NCBI GenBank assembly: GCA_029219385.1
Contig: JAQXTH010000049.1
Span: 36,161-100,160 of the forward strand
Source: Prevotellaceae bacterium
GTDB lineage: Bacteria; Bacteroidota; Bacteroidia; Bacteroidales; Bacteroidaceae
DNA length: 64,000 nt
Reading direction: 5' to 3'
Below the pieces are notes generated by a model. The model did no database searches. It was not told where the DNA came from and saw only the letters and a program-made list of their open reading frames with translations. The first letter of the stretch is position 1. Every line of letters starts with the position of its first letter. Positions 1-8,850 of this stretch are shown one piece after another. The position numbers were made by a program, and so were the translations under genes.

Positions 1-1
1 A

Positions 2-148
2 AATAAAGGATATAAAGCCTGGCAAGGCACCAACAAAGATGTTCTCACATCAAACAATCAGCAACTGAATGATTTTATTTTTGCATCAGACTTTAGCAAA
101 CAGTTAAAACAAGACATCATCTCCCACATCAACACACACAATTCATAA
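2..148 (+). CDS. C-terminal fragment of an unrecognised protein
   Basis: An open frame enters from the left edge and ends at a TAA at 146-148, giving 48 residues of a C-terminus rich in Asn, Lys and Gln (for example AWQGTNKDVLTSNN). It is followed 23 bases later by the DUF4250 gene on the same strand, so the two may be co-transcribed. I do not recognise the family from so little sequence. The reading as coding rests on the uninterrupted frame and the tight spacing to the next gene. Confidence 0.5.
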   Translation, partial: NKGYKAWQGTNKDVLTSNNQQLNDFIFASDFSKQLKQDIISHINTHNS

Positions 149-171
149 CAAACACAATTTTTAATTATCCA

Positions 172-348
172 ATGACACTACCAAAAGATCCTTTCATGCT
201 GCTTAGCGTTGTCAACACCTATCTTCGCGACAAATACACTTCACTTGACGAACTATGTGAAATAGAAAACATAAACAAGGAAGAATTAATAAAATCGCTA
301 TCTGTTGCCGGTTTTGAATATTCTGAAGAGAATAATAAATTTTGGTAA
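172..348 (+). CDS. DUF4250 domain protein (58 aa)
   Basis: This short gene starts at the ATG at 172 and ends at TAA 346-348. The protein begins MTLPKDPFMLLSVVNTYLRD and ends EYSEENNKFW. The LPKDPFMLLSvvNtkLRD opening, a central LDELCE and a closing GFEYSEEnN are the hallmarks I know for DUF4250 (Pfam PF14056), a family of about 60 residues in Bacteroidota and Firmicutes. Its function is unknown. It has no signal peptide or membrane segment, so it should be cytoplasmic. The 30 bases after it separate it from the convergent transglycosylase gene. Confidence 0.85.
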   Translation: MTLPKDPFMLLSVVNTYLRDKYTSLDELCEIENINKEELIKSLSVAGFEYSEENNKFW

Positions 349-378
349 ATTTATATACTCCAAACAATTATCGTCTGT

Positions 379-1596
379 TCACCTTTTAATGCTGAACAAA
401 CTATCCTCACGACCAACAATCTGTTTTGGACTTGAAAAACGATTATTTTTTTTGCCACTACGCCTTTCGGAATGAATGAGAGCCTCTTTCTTATTTATCA
501 ACAGACCCTGAGAAACATTCCCTTCTCCACTCCACCTCTTCATTATACTATTCACATAATCGTATGTTTCATTACCAACCATATATCCATATTTCACAAT
601 AGGATCTCTATAGTATTTTGCATCGCTCAGATGTTGCACAAAAAATCCAACTTCCTCCCATAAAAAAGGATTTTTTCCATATTTACGCGCCAGATTCATA
701 GCATCGCTTATATGCCCATACCCCCCGTTGTAAGCAGCAAGTACAAACTTTATACGCTCAATCGGATTTCTGACCTTATCAAATTTTTCGTTTAGTCTGC
801 ACATATATTTTGCAGAGGTCATGACATTTATTTCCGGATTAAACAAATCATCGGAGTTTACCCCCAAAGCCTCAGCCGTTGACGGCATAATCTGCATCAA
901 ACCTCGCGCTCCCGCCCATGAAACTGCCATAGGATTAAATGCCGACTCTTGAAAGCACTGTGCAGCAATAAGTTTCCAATCCCACCCCAACATTTTTGCC
1001 GCACGCACAAACAAAGCATCATAATTTGAGCCGGCTCCATTCAATCTCATCTCGGGTTTTAACACACGATTTTGACTAAATTGTTGTCGGCTTTGATAAT
1101 TTTTCATCTCGCTCACTGCTTTTAGTCTGACAGTGTCACAATACCACTTGTCAACAGCCTCCCTCAATTGAACAGCCTCTTTATTTACTGCCCATACTCC
1201 AACTTCCGACTTTACTCCGCAAGACGACAATCCCGCCCTCTTCACAACTTCCCCGGGCAATTCACACGCAACTATATCGGCCTTTGAATTTCTTACAAGC
1301 GAAATCATCTCTGCCGTATCACAAGCAATCTCCATGCGAAGTCTCAACCCAAGACTGTTGGCAAAATCCTCTGCCATGAAATATTGCAATCCCACACCTC
1401 TGCCATGATATTCAAAATAAGTATCGGGACCCGACATAGTGACACATATCAACTCTCCACCCTCTTCTATTTCAGGCAAATCAATCACATCGTTTTTAAC
1501 ACTTTCTTCTACAACAACAATTTGTTTGTCTCTGCCACAAGCCATCGGCAAAAAAAAGAGAAACAAGCAAACCGTAACATATATAAAATCTTTCAT
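379..1596 (-). CDS. MltF-like membrane-bound lytic transglycosylase (lipoprotein)
   Basis: The protein joins a short periplasmic solute-binding-like domain (roughly residues 40-165) to a C-terminal SLT lysozyme-like domain (from about 190), the arrangement of MltF lytic transglycosylases that cleave peptidoglycan to 1,6-anhydro products. The catalytic Glu is E217 in QESAFNPMAVSWAGARGLMQ, followed by GLMQIMPSTA and AAYNGGYGH, all SLT hallmarks. I place the start at the internal ATG at 1596 (MKDFIYVTVCLFLFFLPMAC) because it gives a clean hydrophobic signal ending in a cysteine at residue 20, a plausible lipobox. An upstream in-frame ATG at 1623 would add nine charged residues. It is convergent with the DUF4250 gene. 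The SBP-like part is shorter than in E. coli MltF, so 'MltF-like' is as far as I go. Confidence 0.85.
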   Translation of the reverse strand: MKDFIYVTVCLFLFFLPMACGRDKQIVVVEESVKNDVIDLPEIEEGGELICVTMSGPDTYFEYHGRGVGLQYFMAEDFANSLGLRLRMEIACDTAEMISLVRNSKADIVACELPGEVVKRAGLSSCGVKSEVGVWAVNKEAVQLREAVDKWYCDTVRLKAVSEMKNYQSRQQFSQNRVLKPEMRLNGAGSNYDALFVRAAKMLGWDWKLIAAQCFQESAFNPMAVSWAGARGLMQIMPSTAEALGVNSDDLFNPEINVMTSAKYMCRLNEKFDKVRNPIERIKFVLAAYNGGYGHISDAMNLARKYGKNPFLWEEVGFFVQHLSDAKYYRDPIVKYGYMVGNETYDYVNSIMKRWSGEGNVSQGLLINKKEALIHSERRSGKKNNRFSSPKQIVGREDSLFSIKR

Positions 1597-1738
1597 CTTT
1601 TCGTCTTTATAATCCTTGGACATGCAAATTTCGTCCTTTTATATTATTCACAAAGCAAACACCTGCTTGTTTTATTAAAAATAGCCGAGATAAAGTATTT
1701 TTAGACCTGATTTTATACGTTATTATTAAAACTTTTCC

Positions 1739-1746
1739 TACCTTTG
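1739..1746 (+). promoter_or_regulatory. Bacteroidota -7 promoter element of the his operon
   Basis: TACCTTTG matches the -7 consensus TAnnTTTG. No clear TTTG -33 box lies 18-21 bases upstream. The box ends eight bases before the his leader ATG, so the transcript would begin only a few bases before the leader peptide, making it nearly leaderless. Confidence 0.55.
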
Positions 1747-1754
1747 CAAACGAC

Positions 1755-1805
1755 ATGAGAAATACAAACATACATCATCACCATTATCATCATACAACCG
1801 AATGA
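1755..1805 (+). CDS. hisL: Histidine operon leader peptide (16 aa, six His)
   Basis: ATG at 1755 opens a 16-codon frame, MRNTNIHHHHYHHTTE, closed by TGA at 1803-1805. Six of seven consecutive codons (residues 7-13) are His, with one Tyr. It lies between a -7 promoter box and an intrinsic terminator, directly before hisG. This is the layout of the enterobacterial his leader, where ribosome stalling at His codons during His starvation favours an antiterminator. The peptide is not similar in sequence to E. coli HisL beyond the His run, so the role is inferred from layout. See the separate attenuator entry for the RNA arms. Confidence 0.85.
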   Translation: MRNTNIHHHHYHHTTE

Positions 1806-1890
1806 AACCATCCGGCAGGTGACTCTGTATGCTTAACAATAAAACAAACAAAAAGAGACTTACCGGAAATCCGGCAAGTCTCTTTTTTTA
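1806..1890 (+). promoter_or_regulatory. his operon transcription attenuator (antiterminator/terminator)
   Basis: The terminator pairs 1853-1866 (AAGAGACTTACCGG) with 1871-1884 (CCGGCAAGTCTCTT) around an AAAT loop, with one mismatch, followed by a run of T. An upstream copy of the 3' arm, CCGGCAGGT at 1812-1820 plus CTCT at 1823-1826, can pair with the terminator 5' arm instead, with a two-base bulge, one mismatch and one G-T wobble, so the two folds are mutually exclusive. The leader stop codon is seven bases upstream of the antiterminator arm. A ribosome that finishes the leader would cover that arm and let the terminator form. One stalled on the His codons would leave it free. Confidence 0.85.
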
Positions 1891-1918
1891 TAATAACAAC
1901 AAAATAACACAAAAAACT

Positions 1919-2770
1919 ATGCTTAGAATTGCAGTTCAATCCAAAGGCCGTCTCTACGAAGACACTATGGCATTATTAGCCGAGGCAGATATAAAAGTAC
2001 GCAAATCAGAACGCTCCCTATTAGTTCGCGCCAATGATTTTCCTATTGAAATTCTCTATTTGCGTGATGACGATATTCCCCAAACAGTGGCTTCGGGAGT
2101 GGCAGACTTGGGCATCGTGGGCGAAAACGAATATCTTGAGCGTGGCGAAAATGCAGAAATAATCAAACGATTGGATTTTAGCAAATGCCGTTTGTCTCTT
2201 GCCATTCCAAAAGCAGCCGAATATACAGGCCCCAAATGGTTTGAAGGCAAAACCATTGCCACATCATACCCCAACATCTTGAAAAAATTCCTTGACGAAA
2301 ACAACATATCGGCAAACATACACGTCATCACCGGCTCGGTAGAAATTGCACCGGGCATCAGTCTGGCCGATGCCATTTTTGACATCGTAAGCAGTGGTTC
2401 AACTCTTATCACCAACAATTTAAAGGAAGTTGAAATCGTTGTGAAAAGCGAAGCCCTGCTTATCGCCACTCCCAATCTGAGTAATGATAAAAAAGAAATA
2501 CTCAACGACCTTTTGTTCAGACTTCATGCCGTCATGGAGGCCGACCACAAAAAATATGTGATGATGAACGCTCCCATAGACAAGATTGACGACATTGTCA
2601 GCGTATTGCCCGGCATAAAAAGTCCCACTATCATGCCTTTGGCCGACAAGAAATGGTGTTCGATACACACTGTGCTCGAACGCAAGAGTTTTTGGGACAT
2701 AATCGGCCAATTAAAAGAACGCGGAGCACAAGGAATCCTTGTTCTGCCTATCGAGAAGATGGTATTATAA
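1919..2770 (+). CDS. hisG: ATP phosphoribosyltransferase, long form (HisG)
   Basis: HisG condenses ATP with PRPP, the first and feedback-inhibited step of histidine synthesis. The start is the ATG at 1919 (MLRIAVQSKGRLYEDT), just after the attenuator. An in-frame ATG at 1829 lies inside the leader RNA before the terminator and is not credible. The 283-residue length matches the long HisG form, with a periplasmic-binding-like catalytic core and a C-terminal ACT-like regulatory domain (about 210-283, ending in LKERGAQGILVLPIEKM), so no HisZ partner is expected. DIVSSGSTLITNNL (about 180) resembles the PRPP-binding region. hisD follows after 32 bases. Confidence 0.95.
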   Translation: MLRIAVQSKGRLYEDTMALLAEADIKVRKSERSLLVRANDFPIEILYLRDDDIPQTVASGVADLGIVGENEYLERGENAEIIKRLDFSKCRLSLAIPKAAEYTGPKWFEGKTIATSYPNILKKFLDENNISANIHVITGSVEIAPGISLADAIFDIVSSGSTLITNNLKEVEIVVKSEALLIATPNLSNDKKEILNDLLFRLHAVMEADHKKYVMMNAPIDKIDDIVSVLPGIKSPTIMPLADKKWCSIHTVLERKSFWDIIGQLKERGAQGILVLPIEKMVL

Positions 2771-2802
2771 AAACGGCATTTTCCTTTTCATTATCAACAG
2801 AC

Positions 2803-4089
2803 ATGAAATACATCAAATATCCCGACAAAAACACTTGGGCACAAATATTAAAACGGCCTACAATAGAAAGTACAGACCTATTTAACATAGTCGGAAACGT
2901 GATCAAACAAGTTAGAAACGGTGGTGATAACACAATAAAGCAACTGGAGAAGAAATTTGACTCTGTAGAACTTGACAAAATCAAAGTTACGGAAGAAGAA
3001 TTCAATGTAGCAGAACAACAAGTGCCACAAGATTTAAAAGATGCCATAATTTCCGCACATCAAAACATCTCAACGTTCCACAAGGCTCAAGCATTTGAAC
3101 CTATAAAAATCACAACTGCTCCCGGCGTAACTTGCGAGCAAAGATCTGTCGCAATTGAAAATGTTGGTTTGTATGTACCAGGAGGCACAGCTCCACTTTT
3201 CTCAACAGTGCTTATGCTGGCAACTCCTGCTCATATTGCAGGCTGCAAAAACATAATTCTATGCACGCCTCCACGTCGAGACGGCACTATACACCCCGCT
3301 ATCCTCTTTGCGGCACGAATTGCCGGAGTTACACAAATATTCAAAATAGGCGGAGCGCAAGCCATTGCCGCTATGGCATACGGCACAGAAACCGTGCCTA
3401 AAACAGACAAAATTTTCGGCCCCGGCAATCAATATGTCACAGCTGCCAAACAGTTGGTTTCACTCAACGACGTTGCCATAGATATGCCTGCCGGCCCAAG
3501 CGAAGTCGAAGTGCTGGCCGACGAATCTTGCAATCCGGCTTTTGTTGCAGCCGACTTGCTTAGCCAAGCAGAACACGGAACAGACAGTCAGTCCATTCTT
3601 GTTTCCACGTCTGACGATGTAATCACAAAGACAATTGCAGAGATTAAACGACAATCAGAATTGCTCCCACGCCAAGAACTTATAAATAAGTCTCTCGACC
3701 ATTCTCTTTGCATACTTGTAAATAATATAGAAGAAGCCATTGCCATCACAAACACCTACGCTCCCGAACATCTCGTCATTGCCACAAAAAACTATCACGA
3801 TATAGCAAACAAAATCACACACGCGGGATCCATTTTCCTTGGCAACTACAGTTGTGAGTCTGCCGGAGATTATGCTTCGGGCACCAACCACACGTTGCCA
3901 ACCAAAGGATATGCAAGAGCATATAGCGGATTAAACCTCGACAGTTTCTGTCGCAAGATAACCCTCCAGGAAATTACCCGCGAAGGTATAAAGTCAATCG
4001 GCGAAACAGTCTCGGTCATGGCCAAAGGTGAACAACTCACGGCCCACCAACGCGCAATGACAATACGCATGGAAGAAATAAATAAATAA
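2803..4089 (+). CDS. hisD: Histidinol dehydrogenase (HisD)
   Basis: HisD oxidises L-histidinol to L-histidine in two NAD-dependent, zinc-dependent steps, the last of the pathway. The start is ATG 2803 ([16 protein letters not shown]). The upstream part of the open frame overlaps hisG in another frame and is not coding here. The 428-residue length is normal. Visible motifs are [43 protein letters not shown] and [10 protein letters not shown], in which Q255 and H258 fit the zinc ligands of the family. [16 protein letters not shown] near the C-terminus supplies further active-site residues. It sits between hisG and hisC. Confidence 0.97.
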   Translation: MKYIKYPDKNTWAQILKRPTIESTDLFNIVGNVIKQVRNGGDNTIKQLEKKFDSVELDKIKVTEEEFNVAEQQVPQDLKDAIISAHQNISTFHKAQAFEPIKITTAPGVTCEQRSVAIENVGLYVPGGTAPLFSTVLMLATPAHIAGCKNIILCTPPRRDGTIHPAILFAARIAGVTQIFKIGGAQAIAAMAYGTETVPKTDKIFGPGNQYVTAAKQLVSLNDVAIDMPAGPSEVEVLADESCNPAFVAADLLSQAEHGTDSQSILVSTSDDVITKTIAEIKRQSELLPRQELINKSLDHSLCILVNNIEEAIAITNTYAPEHLVIATKNYHDIANKITHAGSIFLGNYSCESAGDYASGTNHTLPTKGYARAYSGLNLDSFCRKITLQEITREGIKSIGETVSVMAKGEQLTAHQRAMTIRMEEINK

Positions 4090-4112
4090 TCAACCGAAAA
4101 ACAACAATCACC

Positions 4113-5150
4113 ATGTTTGACCTCAAATCAATCGTTAGACCAAATATCTTGGCTTTAAAACCCTATAGTTCCGCCCGCAATGAATATAGTGGCAAGGAAG
4201 CCCACACATTTCTTGACGCAAACGAGAGTCCCTACAACAATCCCTATAACCGTTACCCGGATCCCTTGCAACGCGATTTAAAACAGAAAATATCTCTCAT
4301 CAAGAAAATAGACCCCACACAAATTTTTGTTGGAAATGGTTCTGACGAAGCCATAGACCTTGTTTTCCGTATTTTCTGTGTTCCCGGTCAAGACAATGTT
4401 GTATCTGTCACTCCATCTTACGGAATGTATGAAGTTTCTGCCAATATCAACGATGTGGAATGCCGTTTGGTGCGCTTAAACGACAACTTTGACATCTGCG
4501 CAAACGAAATATTAAATGCCTGCGACAAACACACAAAAGCAATATTCCTCTGTTCGCCAAACAACCCCACCGGCAATTTGTTAGACCAAACAGAGACCGA
4601 TAAAATATTGAAGAATTTTAATGGTGTTGTCATAATAGACGAAGCATACGCTGAATTTTCTTCTAAGTCAACATGGCGTTCAAGACTTAATGAATACCCC
4701 AATTTGATTGTTCTCAACACTTTGTCGAAAGCATGGGCCTCAGCCGGAATAAGATTGGGCATGGCTTTTGCCCAAAAAGACATAATTGATTTATACAACA
4801 AGGTGAAATATCCCTATAATGTCAATGTTTTGGCACAAAAAAAGGCTCTCGAAATCTTAGACAGACGCCAAGACATCGAAGACTGGATCAGACTCACTAT
4901 TTCAGAACGCACATCGCTGATATATGCTGTTGAAGAATTGGACATCTGCAAAAAGGTATTTCCTACCGAAGCAAACTTTTTTCTTGCTCGCTTCACCGAT
5001 GCCACAGACATATACAACTATCTCGTCGACAAAGGCATAATCGTGCGCAATCGGTCGCGGATTACACTATGCGACAACTGCTTGAGAATCACAATAGGCT
5101 CGCCACAGGAAAACACCACACTATTATCCGCTTTACGTCAATATAAATAA
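4113..5150 (+). CDS. hisC: Histidinol-phosphate aminotransferase (HisC)
   Basis: HisC is a PLP-dependent class I/II aminotransferase that converts imidazole acetol phosphate to L-histidinol phosphate with glutamate. The 345-residue protein carries [17 protein letters not shown] near the start, [34 protein letters not shown] and the PLP lysine K206 in [14 protein letters not shown]. The C-terminal [18 protein letters not shown] is the usual phosphate-binding tail. It follows hisD by 23 bases and precedes hisB by 8, consistent with a single operon. Confidence 0.97.
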   Translation: MFDLKSIVRPNILALKPYSSARNEYSGKEAHTFLDANESPYNNPYNRYPDPLQRDLKQKISLIKKIDPTQIFVGNGSDEAIDLVFRIFCVPGQDNVVSVTPSYGMYEVSANINDVECRLVRLNDNFDICANEILNACDKHTKAIFLCSPNNPTGNLLDQTETDKILKNFNGVVIIDEAYAEFSSKSTWRSRLNEYPNLIVLNTLSKAWASAGIRLGMAFAQKDIIDLYNKVKYPYNVNVLAQKKALEILDRRQDIEDWIRLTISERTSLIYAVEELDICKKVFPTEANFFLARFTDATDIYNYLVDKGIIVRNRSRITLCDNCLRITIGSPQENTTLLSALRQYK

Positions 5151-5158
5151 AGAAAATC

Positions 5159-6223
5159 ATGAAACTTGCATTGTTTATAGACAGAGACGGCACCATAATT
5201 CGCGAACCCGAAGATGAACAAATAGACTCCTTTGAAAAACTCAGTTTTGTTCCCGGAGCAATATGTGCCTTGCGAAATATAGCAAAAAAAACAGACTTTG
5301 AACTTATTCTTGTTTCAAACCAAGACGGTTTGGGCACACCCTCATTTCCGGAAGAAACATTTTGGCCTGTACATAATTTTATAATAGACACACTCCGAGG
5401 AGAAGGTGTTTGCTTTAAAGAACAACACATAGACCGCTCTTTTCCAGAAGATAACCTACCCACCCGCAAACCCGGCATCGCCATGCTGACAAAATTTACA
5501 AACGGAGAATACGACCTCAAAAACTGCTATGTGATTGGAGACAGGGAAACCGACAGACAACTTGCCGAAAATTTGGGAGCAAAAGCCCTTATTCTTGGAA
5601 AGGATACAACTTGGAATGAAATAGAAAAAATTGTTATTGGAGGAATAAGAAAAAGCCATATAAAAAGAACCACAAAAGAAACAGACATAGAAATCTCCGT
5701 AAATCTTGACGGAACCGGACAATCTGACATTGATACCGGCATTGGTTTCTTCGACCACATGCTCGAACAAATCTCACGCCACGGAATGATAGATTTGTCT
5801 ATCAAGGCTAAAGGAGATTTGAACGTCGACAAACACCACACAATAGAAGACACTGCCATCGTGTTGGGACAATGTCTCGACAAAGCACTGACCGACAAAC
5901 GTGGATTGAGAAGATATGGCTTCTGCCTTCCCATGGACGATTGCGAAGCCCGAGTTTCACTTGACCTTGGTGGACGACCGTGGTTAATCTGGAATGCAGA
6001 GTTCAAAAGAGAATATATCGGAGGAATGCCCACAGAAATGTTCCTGCATTTCTTCAAATCCCTGTCAGACACTTCGCGCATGAATCTCCATGTCACGGCA
6101 ACAGGCAACAATGAGCACCACAAAATCGAAGGCATCTTCAAAGCCTTTGCCCGAGCCTTGCGCATGGCAAAAGAAAGGGATGTCGACCACTTCCAATTAC
6201 CTTCATCAAAAGGTGTTATCTAA
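5159..6223 (+). CDS. hisB: Bifunctional histidinol-phosphatase / imidazoleglycerol-phosphate dehydratase (HisB)
   Basis: The 354-residue protein fuses a HAD histidinol-phosphate phosphatase (about 1-165) to an IGP dehydratase (about 166-354), as in E. coli HisB. The HAD nucleophile motif is FIDRDGTII (D8 and D10), followed by VSNQDGLGT and a late [15 protein letters not shown]. The dehydratase half shows [18 protein letters not shown] and [14 protein letters not shown], the two histidine-rich metal-binding motifs, then [16 protein letters not shown]. The phosphatase half lacks an obvious Cys-rich zinc loop like the CxHxnCxC of E. coli HisB, so its metal dependence may differ. Confidence 0.95.
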   Translation: MKLALFIDRDGTIIREPEDEQIDSFEKLSFVPGAICALRNIAKKTDFELILVSNQDGLGTPSFPEETFWPVHNFIIDTLRGEGVCFKEQHIDRSFPEDNLPTRKPGIAMLTKFTNGEYDLKNCYVIGDRETDRQLAENLGAKALILGKDTTWNEIEKIVIGGIRKSHIKRTTKETDIEISVNLDGTGQSDIDTGIGFFDHMLEQISRHGMIDLSIKAKGDLNVDKHHTIEDTAIVLGQCLDKALTDKRGLRRYGFCLPMDDCEARVSLDLGGRPWLIWNAEFKREYIGGMPTEMFLHFFKSLSDTSRMNLHVTATGNNEHHKIEGIFKAFARALRMAKERDVDHFQLPSSKGVI

Positions 6224-6232
6224 ACCTACTAT

Positions 6233-7333
6233 ATGAAAATCGCATTATTGGGTGAATATAGCAACGTGCACCACACTCTGTCTTTAGGTCTAAAGGAATT
6301 GGGACACGAAACTTTGGTTGTTTCTGACGGAGATGGCTGGAAAAACTATCCGCGAGACATCTCGCTGATAAGAAAAAGCCATTCTCTTGCAGACAGCATT
6401 ATGTATTACATACATACCGCAAAAACTATTTCTGAAATAAAAGGATTTGATGTTGTGCAACTCATCAACCCCATGTTTTTACTTTTAAAAGCCGAACGGA
6501 TTTACTCTTTCTATAAAAAACTGAGAAAAAACAACGGGAAGATTTTTCTTGGCGCATTTGGAATGGACAAATATTGGGTTAAAGCCGGTATGGACTGCAA
6601 AACCTTTAGATATAGTGATTTTAACTTAGGTTCGGAAATTCGCAAAAATCCGTTAAACACCATATATTGCAATGACTGGTTGTGGGGAAGCAAAGGCAAA
6701 CTGAATGACTATATTGCAAAAGACTGCGATGGAATAATTTCCGGACTATACGAATATGACGCAAGTTATAGACCATACTTCAATAATAAATTAAAGTTCA
6801 TTCCATTCCCTATTGACACAACAAAACAGCAAGCAAAAATACGAAAAGTCATTGACGGAAAAATCAAATTTTTTATTGGAATACAAAAACAACGCAATGC
6901 TTATAAAGGCACCGACATAATGCTCAATGCTTTGAAAAGAATAAAACAAGACTATCCGGACAGATGTGAGATTACAATAGCAGAGTCCATGCCCTTCAAA
7001 CAATATGTTGAAACACTGGACAATTCTCACGTAATACTCGACCAACTCTATTCCTACACTCCTGCCATGAATGCACTTCAAGCCATGTGGCAAGGTCTTG
7101 TTGTCGTAGGGGGAGGTGAAGAAGAAAACTACACCATACTCGGAGAAAAAGAACTAAGACCAATAATAAACGTCTTGCCCAATGAACAAGACGTTTATCT
7201 TAAACTCGAAAATATCATAAACAAACCCGAGCAGATAGAACTGTTGTCAAAACAAGGAATAGAATATATTAACCGCCACCACAACAAAACTGATGTGGCG
7301 CAACAATATGTCGAATTCTACAATAATAACTAA
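6233..7333 (+). CDS. Glycosyltransferase (GT4-like) at the end of the his operon
   Basis: The 366-residue protein starts MKIALLGEYSNVHHTLSLGL, a Rossmann-like opening typical of GT-B glycosyltransferases. It continues with KGTDIMLNALKRIKQDYP at the start of the second lobe and a late MWQGLVVVGGGEEENYT, which resembles the nucleotide-sugar-binding E-x7-E region of family 4 enzymes. It has no signal peptide or membrane segment. It starts nine bases after hisB and has no promoter of its own that I can see, so it should be transcribed with, and attenuated like, the his genes. It is not a histidine enzyme. hisH, hisA, hisF and hisI are not in the window. Confidence 0.75.
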   Translation: MKIALLGEYSNVHHTLSLGLKELGHETLVVSDGDGWKNYPRDISLIRKSHSLADSIMYYIHTAKTISEIKGFDVVQLINPMFLLLKAERIYSFYKKLRKNNGKIFLGAFGMDKYWVKAGMDCKTFRYSDFNLGSEIRKNPLNTIYCNDWLWGSKGKLNDYIAKDCDGIISGLYEYDASYRPYFNNKLKFIPFPIDTTKQQAKIRKVIDGKIKFFIGIQKQRNAYKGTDIMLNALKRIKQDYPDRCEITIAESMPFKQYVETLDNSHVILDQLYSYTPAMNALQAMWQGLVVVGGGEEENYTILGEKELRPIINVLPNEQDVYLKLENIINKPEQIELLSKQGIEYINRHHNKTDVAQQYVEFYNNN

Positions 7334-7365
7334 TATTATATTGTTGATAAATATACTTCGGCAAA

Positions 7366-8244
7366 TTAAGCAAACACTTTAAGGGCCTCTATCGTTTGAG
7401 AAGTGGCACATGTCAACGGCAGGCGCAAAATATTCTCACACATGCCCTTATGACTCATAAGAGCCTTAATCCCTGCCGGATTTCCGTCTGCAAACACAAG
7501 TCGATACAACTCTGCAAGTGATTTATCAATATTCTCCGCCTCGGCAAAATCACCTTTCAAAGTGGCATGAACCATCTCTGAAAATTGTTTTGCAATGGCA
7601 TTGCCCACAACAGAAATAACACCAACTCCTCCAAGTTCAATTATCCTGCGAGTCAAAGCATCGTCTCCGCTTATAACCTCAAATCCCTTCGAGGATTTTT
7701 TTATTATCTCTTCTATCTGCTTGATATTGCCGGAGGCCTCTTTTATCGCTACAACATTGTCTGCTGCATTTGCAACCCTTATCACAGTTTCGGCCAACAT
7801 ATTTATGCCCGTACGTCCCGGCACATTGTACAAAACTATCGGCATATCGGGCAAAGCCTCAGACAAAACCATGAAATGACGATAAATACCTTCTTGAGAA
7901 GGCTTGTTGTAATAAGGAACAACAGACAATATTCCATCTACCCCACTGAAATCAAAATTCCGTGCTTCTTCAACCAGTGCGTTGGTACAATTACCGCCAA
8001 AGCCCAACAATATGGGCATTGTTCCATTAAGTCTTTCTACTACAAAATTTTTAATTTCTATCTTTTCTTTTGTTGTCAGACACGGTGTCTCTGCGGTACT
8101 GCCAAGTACACACAGAAAATCTGTGCCACTTTGCATGTGATAATCAAGCAAACTGCCAAGAGCATCATAATCTATGCTGCCGTCTGCATGAAACGGAGTA
8201 ACCAAAGCCACACCCAATCCTTTAAAGAGATTTTTCTTGTTCAT
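7366..8244 (-). CDS. dapA: 4-hydroxy-tetrahydrodipicolinate synthase (DapA)
   Basis: DapA condenses pyruvate with aspartate semialdehyde, the committed step of lysine and diaminopimelate synthesis. The 292-residue TIM-barrel protein shows GVALVTPFHADGSIDYDAL at the start, LGSTAETPCLT, VVPYYNKPSQEG and Y139 in YNVPGRTGIN. The Schiff-base lysine is K168 in VAIKEASGN, followed by SGDDALT. It is convergent with the glycosyltransferase gene, with 32 bases between the two stops and no clear terminator in the gap. A -7 promoter box lies at 8285-8292. Confidence 0.97.
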   Translation of the reverse strand: MNKKNLFKGLGVALVTPFHADGSIDYDALGSLLDYHMQSGTDFLCVLGSTAETPCLTTKEKIEIKNFVVERLNGTMPILLGFGGNCTNALVEEARNFDFSGVDGILSVVPYYNKPSQEGIYRHFMVLSEALPDMPIVLYNVPGRTGINMLAETVIRVANAADNVVAIKEASGNIKQIEEIIKKSSKGFEVISGDDALTRRIIELGGVGVISVVGNAIAKQFSEMVHATLKGDFAEAENIDKSLAELYRLVFADGNPAGIKALMSHKGMCENILRLPLTCATSQTIEALKVFA

Positions 8245-8284
8245 AGGGATTTTATTATACTGTTTTAGTCTGTCGTAATTATTG

Positions 8285-8292
8285 CAAAAATA
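8285..8292 (-). promoter_or_regulatory. -7 promoter element upstream of dapA
   Basis: On the minus strand the sequence reads TATTTTTG, matching TAnnTTTG, about 40 bases before the dapA ATG. The -33 region is poor; the nearest TTTG is 23 bases upstream. Confidence 0.45.
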
Positions 8293-8408
8293 ATCATTTT
8301 ACATCAATAAGACAACAAAATCAAACATTTATTACACTTTTTATGGCCTACTAACACCATGTGAAGTCTCTATAACTCTAATTCTGTAATTTAAATATGT
8401 CAAACACT

Positions 8409-8810
8409 CTACAACTCTTTATTTTCAAAAAACATCTCCATTCGATTTCGTTTTGTTTCACTCCCTAAATATATATATTTAAATGATATTCCCTCGTCTT
8501 TCAATCTTTTCAAAGAAACAGAATTTATTATCTCTCGTTGTAGTTCATCCTGCAACCTGCTTTTCCCCTGAGCGACCATTTCGTCTGAATAAATGGAATC
8601 GCTCATGGTGTAATAATAAAGCAAAGTCTGACTGCGCTTGTCATACAATATAGAGTCGAGTGTCACACCCGCAGCAACATTACGGGGCAAACGGCGTTTC
8701 TCACGTTTCACCATTTCTTCACACTGCTCTTCGCGGCTTGACCTTTTACAAGACAAACACACAGACAATAATATTGTTATCAAAACCAAACACAATCCTG
8801 TTTTTTTCAT
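8409..8810 (-). CDS. Small putative lipoprotein of unknown function
   Basis: I take the ATG at 8810, giving 133 residues beginning MKKTGLCLVLITILLSVCLSC, a signal sequence ending in a lipobox-like LSC with the lipidated cysteine at about residue 21. The earlier in-frame ATG at 8864 would place 18 polar residues before the signal and lies upstream of the predicted promoter box. The mature protein is charged (KRSSREEQCEEMVKREKRRL) with no domain I recognise. It is flanked by dapA and a long gene-free stretch and appears to be a single-gene unit. Confidence 0.65.
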   Translation of the reverse strand: MKKTGLCLVLITILLSVCLSCKRSSREEQCEEMVKREKRRLPRNVAAGVTLDSILYDKRSQTLLYYYTMSDSIYSDEMVAQGKSRLQDELQREIINSVSLKRLKDEGISFKYIYLGSETKRNRMEMFFENKEL

Positions 8811-8842
8811 AATCTCTAATCTTACACGTTGTTTTTGTTTGT

Positions 8843-8850
8843 GCAAATTT
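8843..8850 (-). promoter_or_regulatory. -7 promoter element of the lipoprotein gene
   Basis: The minus strand reads TAAATTTG, matching TAnnTTTG, about 32 bases before ATG 8810. It excludes the farther ATG at 8864 as the start. Confidence 0.45.

Noticed and set aside
1829..1918. N-terminal extension of HisG from an in-frame ATG at 1829
   Set aside because: It lies inside the attenuator RNA, mostly upstream of and within the terminator, and the added residues match no HisG.
5527..6165. Minus-strand open frame of 212 codons opposite hisB
   Set aside because: Antisense to the conserved dehydratase half of HisB and without any domain.
6233..7333. Whether the last his-operon gene is HisH or HisF
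   Set aside because: The sequence has GT-B glycosyltransferase features and no glutaminase or TIM-barrel phosphate motifs.
7585..8268. Plus-strand open frames opposite dapA
   Set aside because: DapA is intact and conserved across this region; the antisense products look random.
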